A stretch of 47,451 bases of DNA from Xanthobacteraceae bacterium (lineage in GTDB: Bacteria; Pseudomonadota; Alphaproteobacteria; Rhizobiales; Xanthobacteraceae): the NCBI GenBank assembly GCA_030037885.1, contig JASHPU010000290.1, forward strand, positions 1 through 47,451, read 5' to 3'. The notes below the pieces were generated by a model. That model made no database searches and was not told the origin of the DNA. It saw nothing but the letters and a program-made list of their open reading frames with translations. Position numbers and translations under genes: made by a program. Each line of letters begins with the position of its first letter. Positions within the stretch are counted from its first letter, which is position 1. Of this stretch, positions 43,058-47,451 are shown piece after piece.

Positions 43058-43696
43058 ATGAACAAAGACGCACGGTTCGGCGACGACGGCGTGCTCATCA
43101 TCGTCGACGTGCAGAACGATTTTTGTTCCGGCGGTGCGCTCGAGGTGCCGCAGGGCGACGAGATCATTCCGACCGTCAACGGGCTTGCAGCGCGGTTCCG
43201 CAACGTGGTGCTGACCCAGGACTGGCATCCAGGCGGCCATTGGTCGTTCGCGTCGTCGCACCCGGGAGAAAAACCGTTCGACACGATCACGGCACCGTAC
43301 GGGCCGCAGGTGCTGTGGCCCGATCATTGCGTGCAGGACACGCCGGGCGCCGCCTTTCATCCTGCACTGCGCGCGCCGCATGCCGCGCTCGTGCTGCGCA
43401 AGGGCTTTCGCCGCGCCGTCGATTCGTACTCGGCGTTCTACGAAAACGACCGCAAGACGCCGACCGGGCTCACCGGCTATTTGCGCGATCGCGGACTGAC
43501 CCGGTTGTTTCTGGCCGGCCTCGCCTTCGACTTTTGCGTCCGCTATTCGGCCGAGGATGCCCGCCGCGAGGGTTTTGATGCCTTCGTGATCGAAGACGCC
43601 TGCCGGGGTATCGACATCGCGGGTTCCGTTGCCGCAACGCGTAAAAACCTCGCCGCGATAGGGGTGCCGTGCGTCAACACGCACGAATTTGCATGA
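43058..43696 (+). CDS. pncA: Nicotinamidase
   Basis: A 212-residue cysteine hydrolase that deamidates nicotinamide to nicotinate (and pyrazinamide to pyrazinoate). The triad is visible: Asp in IIVDVQNDF, Lys in LRKGF, Cys in AFDFCVRYSA. The metal site is DWHPGGHWSF. ATG 43058 lies six bases after the pncB stop; longer in-frame extensions only read through pncB. The cytoplasmic enzyme acts in one pathway with PncB. Confidence 0.95.
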   Translation: MNKDARFGDDGVLIIVDVQNDFCSGGALEVPQGDEIIPTVNGLAARFRNVVLTQDWHPGGHWSFASSHPGEKPFDTITAPYGPQVLWPDHCVQDTPGAAFHPALRAPHAALVLRKGFRRAVDSYSAFYENDRKTPTGLTGYLRDRGLTRLFLAGLAFDFCVRYSAEDARREGFDAFVIEDACRGIDIAGSVAATRKNLAAIGVPCVNTHEFA

Positions 43697-43826
43697 TTTT
43701 GCAGAAGCTTCACCCTCCCTGACCCAACGTGCGGCAACACAGCGCAGTTGTGTGCAATGCACAAAATTCCTTGACTCCGCGTTGAATCCTGCGGAAGGTC
43801 ATGGAACCTTGGAATTGGACTAATTC

Positions 43827-44045
43827 ATGCCCCAACCCGCAGCCGCCGCCCCGAATTCGGGCCTGCCATCGCTGATGATGCCCTGCCCGGGTTGCGCCGG
43901 TCGCATGGTCTATCACGGTCGCCGCATCGTCGCCGCCGACCTCGAAGACACCGTTTACGCCTGCCGCAACTGCGGCGCCGAACTTGTCCGCACCTCGGTG
44001 CGGAGCGCGAAATCGGGAAAAACCAAGCCGGCTGCAGCCGCCTGA
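43827..44045 (+). CDS. Small zinc-ribbon protein
   Basis: A 72-residue protein with one treble-type zinc ribbon: MMPCPGCAGRMVYHGRRI, then VYACRNCGAELVRT, giving CxxC-(24-27)-CxxC. The N-terminus is Pro/Ala-rich and the C-terminus Lys/Ala-rich, both probably disordered. Such short proteins occur widely in rhizobia without known function. It is monocistronic, with repeats after it. Confidence 0.7.
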   Translation: MPQPAAAAPNSGLPSLMMPCPGCAGRMVYHGRRIVAADLEDTVYACRNCGAELVRTSVRSAKSGKTKPAAAA

Positions 44046-44063
44046 CTCGGGCTGCGTTCCGCT

Positions 44064-44230
44064 CGTCCCCGCGAAAGCGGGGACCCAGCCCTTTTAGAGC
44101 ATGATGATTTTTGGTTAGCACACGCCATCGTCATTGCGAGCCAACGGGTCCTCGCAATGACGGTGCGCTGAATCAACTTAATTTCATCGTGCTTTAGCCT
44201 CTGGATTCCCGCTTTCGCGGGAATGAGCGG
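44064..44230. repeat. CGTCCCCGCGAAAGCGGGG-family repeat with another repeat nested inside
   Basis: The left half CGTCCCCGCGAAAGCGGGG plus ACCCA (44064-44085) and the right half TGGATTCCCGCTTTCGCGGG, then AATGAGCGG (to 44230), form one element's two ends. Between them sits a complete short GTCATTGCGAG-family palindrome at 44129-44162 (CGTCATTGCGAG, ending CTCGCAATGACG). Confidence 0.8.
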
Positions 44231-44241
44231 AATGCGCGGCG

Positions 44242-45153
44242 CTAGGCCAGCATCAGCCCCATTTGCCCGAGCACCGCACGGCCGAGCAGTCCGAACGGGT
44301 TGGCGAGCGTCTCCAGCATCTCGAAGTGATTGTAACCCTCGCCGACGAGAAGCTCGACCGGCTTGCCTGCCGCCTTCACGGCGGCCGCAAAGTCGCGGCT
44401 CTGCCGCTGAAACTCCGGCGTCTCGTAGGTGCCGTGGCTGAGCACGAGCGGCGTATGCAAGCGGTCGAGATGCCGGATGGCGGAGAGTTCCTGCTCCATC
44501 GCGTCGGTGAACTTGACGTATTTGGAGCGCTTCGACAGCCGCACCGGTTTGAGATCGTACATGCCGCTCGACAACGTCGCGCCTCTGAGAATGTCGCGCG
44601 GCAGGCCGTCCGCGGCCCAATCGTGGGTGACGGCGCAGCCGGACAGATGCGAGCCCGAGGAATGCGAGATCAGGTGCAACCGGCTGCGATCGCCGCCGAA
44701 CTTTTCGGCATTGCGATAGACCCAGCCGATGGCGCGGCAGACCTGCTCGACCATCGGGAACAGGCTGCCGCCGGCATTATCGACGTTGGCGAAGTCGAGC
44801 ACCACGAAATGCGCGCCGATGTGCACGAACGGTTCGGCGAGATACGTGAATTCCGACGCCGCGCCGTTGCGCCAGGCGCCGCCATGCACGAAGATTCCGA
44901 TCGGCGCGTTCGCCTTATTGGTGCGATAAACGTCCAAGCCTTCGACCGGCGTCGGCCCATAGGCGTAGCGTTCCGGCTTGCCGATGCGCTTGAGCGCCGC
45001 GGCGCTGTTCGCCAGCCGCCGCTTGCCGAGTTGCTCGCGGTTCGGCGCATAGACAATCTGATCGTAAGCGTCGTCGAGCTCCTGCTGGTCCATGCCGAGC
45101 CAGACGATCGGGCCTTTGCCTCTCGCGGCGGCAGTCGCAATCATCGTGTTCAT
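44242..45153 (-). CDS. Alpha/beta hydrolase (esterase/kynurenine formamidase-like)
   Basis: A 303-residue hydrolase of the BD-FAE/kynurenine-formamidase group. It has the oxyanion motif IFVHGGAWRNG, the nucleophile elbow LISHSSGSHLSG, an acidic position in TYETPEFQRQ (Glu where Asp is common), and the catalytic His in EGYNHFEMLE. No signal peptide is evident. The substrate may be an N-formyl amide or a small ester; no tryptophan catabolism genes adjoin it. The ATG at 45153 is chosen because the frame upstream enters AT-rich spacer; an ATG at 45144 is also possible. Confidence 0.85.
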   Translation of the reverse strand: MNTMIATAAARGKGPIVWLGMDQQELDDAYDQIVYAPNREQLGKRRLANSAAALKRIGKPERYAYGPTPVEGLDVYRTNKANAPIGIFVHGGAWRNGAASEFTYLAEPFVHIGAHFVVLDFANVDNAGGSLFPMVEQVCRAIGWVYRNAEKFGGDRSRLHLISHSSGSHLSGCAVTHDWAADGLPRDILRGATLSSGMYDLKPVRLSKRSKYVKFTDAMEQELSAIRHLDRLHTPLVLSHGTYETPEFQRQSRDFAAAVKAAGKPVELLVGEGYNHFEMLETLANPFGLLGRAVLGQMGLMLA

Positions 45154-45251
45154 TGTTATTTGAACCTCAACATTGTCATGCGCCGCGAATGTGGAGCGCC
45201 CGGCACTCTCTATATTATACTCGATATTATATTTGGCGCACTTGATAGTGA

Positions 45252-45360
45252 CCCTCATCCTGAGGCGCTCGGCGCGCAGCGCCGAGCCTCGAAGGATGCA
45301 GGCCCGGGCGCCTCGGCCTCATCCTTCGAGGCTCGCTTCACTCGCACCTCAGGATGAGGA
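45252..45360. repeat. Palindromic repeat, CCTCATCCTGAGG family
   Basis: CCCTCATCCTGAGGCGCTCG and the closing GCACCTCAGGATGAGG are inverted. It is the second copy of the element at 30571-30678, with the same CCTCGAAGGATG and CATCCTTCGAGG inner arms. Confidence 0.85.
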
Positions 45361-45499
45361 CAAAAGGTCTGGATCGCCCGCATGCGCAGACGATAGCCAC
45401 TATTTGGCGGCGTCCGGCTCAACCAAAGCGGCGGCGCGCTGCACGATCGCCTGCGGCGCGGCGCGGGATTGTTCGGTCATTGCGGAACCGATTCAACGC

Positions 45500-45580
45500 C
45501 GTCATTGCGAGGAGCGAAGCGACGAAGCAATCCAAAACCGCGCCGCTGCTCTGGATTGCTTCGCTTCGCTCGCAATGACG
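45500..45580. repeat. Palindromic repeat, GTCATTGCGAGG family
   Basis: CGTCATTGCGAGGAGCGAAG and the closing CTTCGCTCGCAATGACG are inverted, with AAGCAATCCA and TGGATTGCTT inside. It lies just downstream of the fumarase gene and may end its transcript. Confidence 0.85.
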
Positions 45581-45611
45581 ATCGCGTGTGCCGACCTTAG
45601 ATCACTACGCG

Positions 45612-47282
<1,671 letters not shown>

Positions 47283-47294
47283 CTATCCATACGC

Positions 47295-47451
47295 CTAGTT
47301 CATCGAGTCGCTGGACTTACCAAGATTGCAATCCGAACATAGCGTTTGAAAGGTTGTCTACATCATCATCTCCGTTATGAGCAATCGAAGTTCGATGATC
47401 GACGTGCAGGGTAACACCATCTGCCTGTGATCGCCCGCAAATTTGGCAGCA
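47295..47451 (-). pseudogene. HNH endonuclease, frameshifted, cut by the window edge
   Basis: Read leftward from the window edge: CCQICGRSQADGVTLHVDHR, then TSIAHNGDDDVDNL in one frame, and TLCSDCNLGKSSDSMN, stop at 47295, in another. Together they make an HNH domain (CxxC, VDH, DN-L, CxxC). A one-base excess in the AAA run at 47349-47351 (plus strand) explains the shift; without it the reading is DNLQTLCSDCNLGKS. The 5' part lies outside the window. The gene is either dead or has a base-calling error. Confidence 0.7.

Noticed and set aside
45400-45480. 26-codon minus-strand frame MTEQSRAAPQAIVQRAAALV...
   Set aside because: It starts with ATG and reads plausibly, but it is very short, lacks a Shine-Dalgarno and has no recognisable relative. 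It may be the 5' stub of a lost gene.

Overview
The window is high-GC DNA from an alphaproteobacterium, most likely of the order Hyphomicrobiales (Rhizobiales) near Nitrobacteraceae/Xanthobacteraceae. The pointers are the infA-maf-yacG and accD-folC arrangements, an AccD that lacks the usual zinc-ribbon cysteines, an outer-membrane barrel of the Omp25/RopB kind, and many palindromic intergenic repeats (families starting GTCATTCCGGGG, GTCATTGCGAGG, CCTCATCCTGAGG, GTAGGGTGGGTTA, CGTCCCCGCGAAAGCGGGG). This placement is inference from gene content; no 16S gene is present.

Layout. 1-8 kb: a threonine-synthase-like PLP enzyme, a divergent pair of beta-propeller proteins, an MHYT-PAS chemoreceptor-like protein, an MFS transporter and a DUF202 membrane protein. 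8.1-11.8 kb: a surface-polysaccharide block (GDP-fucose synthase, polysaccharide deacetylase, methyltransferase, family 2 glycosyltransferase). 11.8-15.7 kb: a gene-poor, scarred accessory stretch with a duplicated 40-bp palindromic repeat, a phage-like HTH protein, a frameshifted cysteine-rich gene, a run of strong hairpins, one small hypothetical gene and a frameshifted tungstate-binding-protein gene. 15.7-18.7 kb: a TRAP transporter operon. 19.7-24.5 kb: a GIY-YIG protein, tRNA-Phe and housekeeping genes (yacG, maf, infA, folC, accD), then a truncated oxidoreductase and a DUF3775 gene. 24.7-29.5 kb: a visibly AT-richer, tightly packed six-gene operon, described below. 29.5-35 kb: an EamA transporter, a fused acyl-CoA synthetase (NDP-forming), a Uma2 protein and an acyl-CoA dehydrogenase. 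35.2-38 kb: a glycosyltransferase-sulfotransferase fusion and a family 25 glycosyltransferase. 38.3-47.4 kb: an outer-membrane barrel, two small unknown proteins, a UbiD-type decarboxylase, the pncB-pncA NAD salvage pair, a zinc-ribbon protein, an esterase, class I fumarase and a frameshifted HNH endonuclease at the right edge.

The best candidate for an undescribed system is 24731-29513. Six co-directional genes have overlaps or gaps of only a few bases: an FMN-type split-barrel protein, a two-helix membrane protein of unknown family, an SDR oxidoreductase, an aldolase resembling archaeal AroA-prime (2-amino-3,7-dideoxy-D-threo-hept-6-ulosonate synthase) with its catalytic residues kept, a divergent methyltransferase-like protein and an alpha/beta hydrolase. 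No AroB-prime-like partner is next to it, so its product is probably not dehydroquinate. The block looks like a horizontally acquired small-molecule pathway.

Second themes are (i) recurring 10-17 bp tandem duplications in spacers, one of which separates the infA stop from the maf start and another of which triplicates a Shine-Dalgarno segment, and (ii) several genes broken by single-base changes (tungstate-binding protein, cysteine-rich protein, HNH endonuclease), which could be real decay or base-calling errors.
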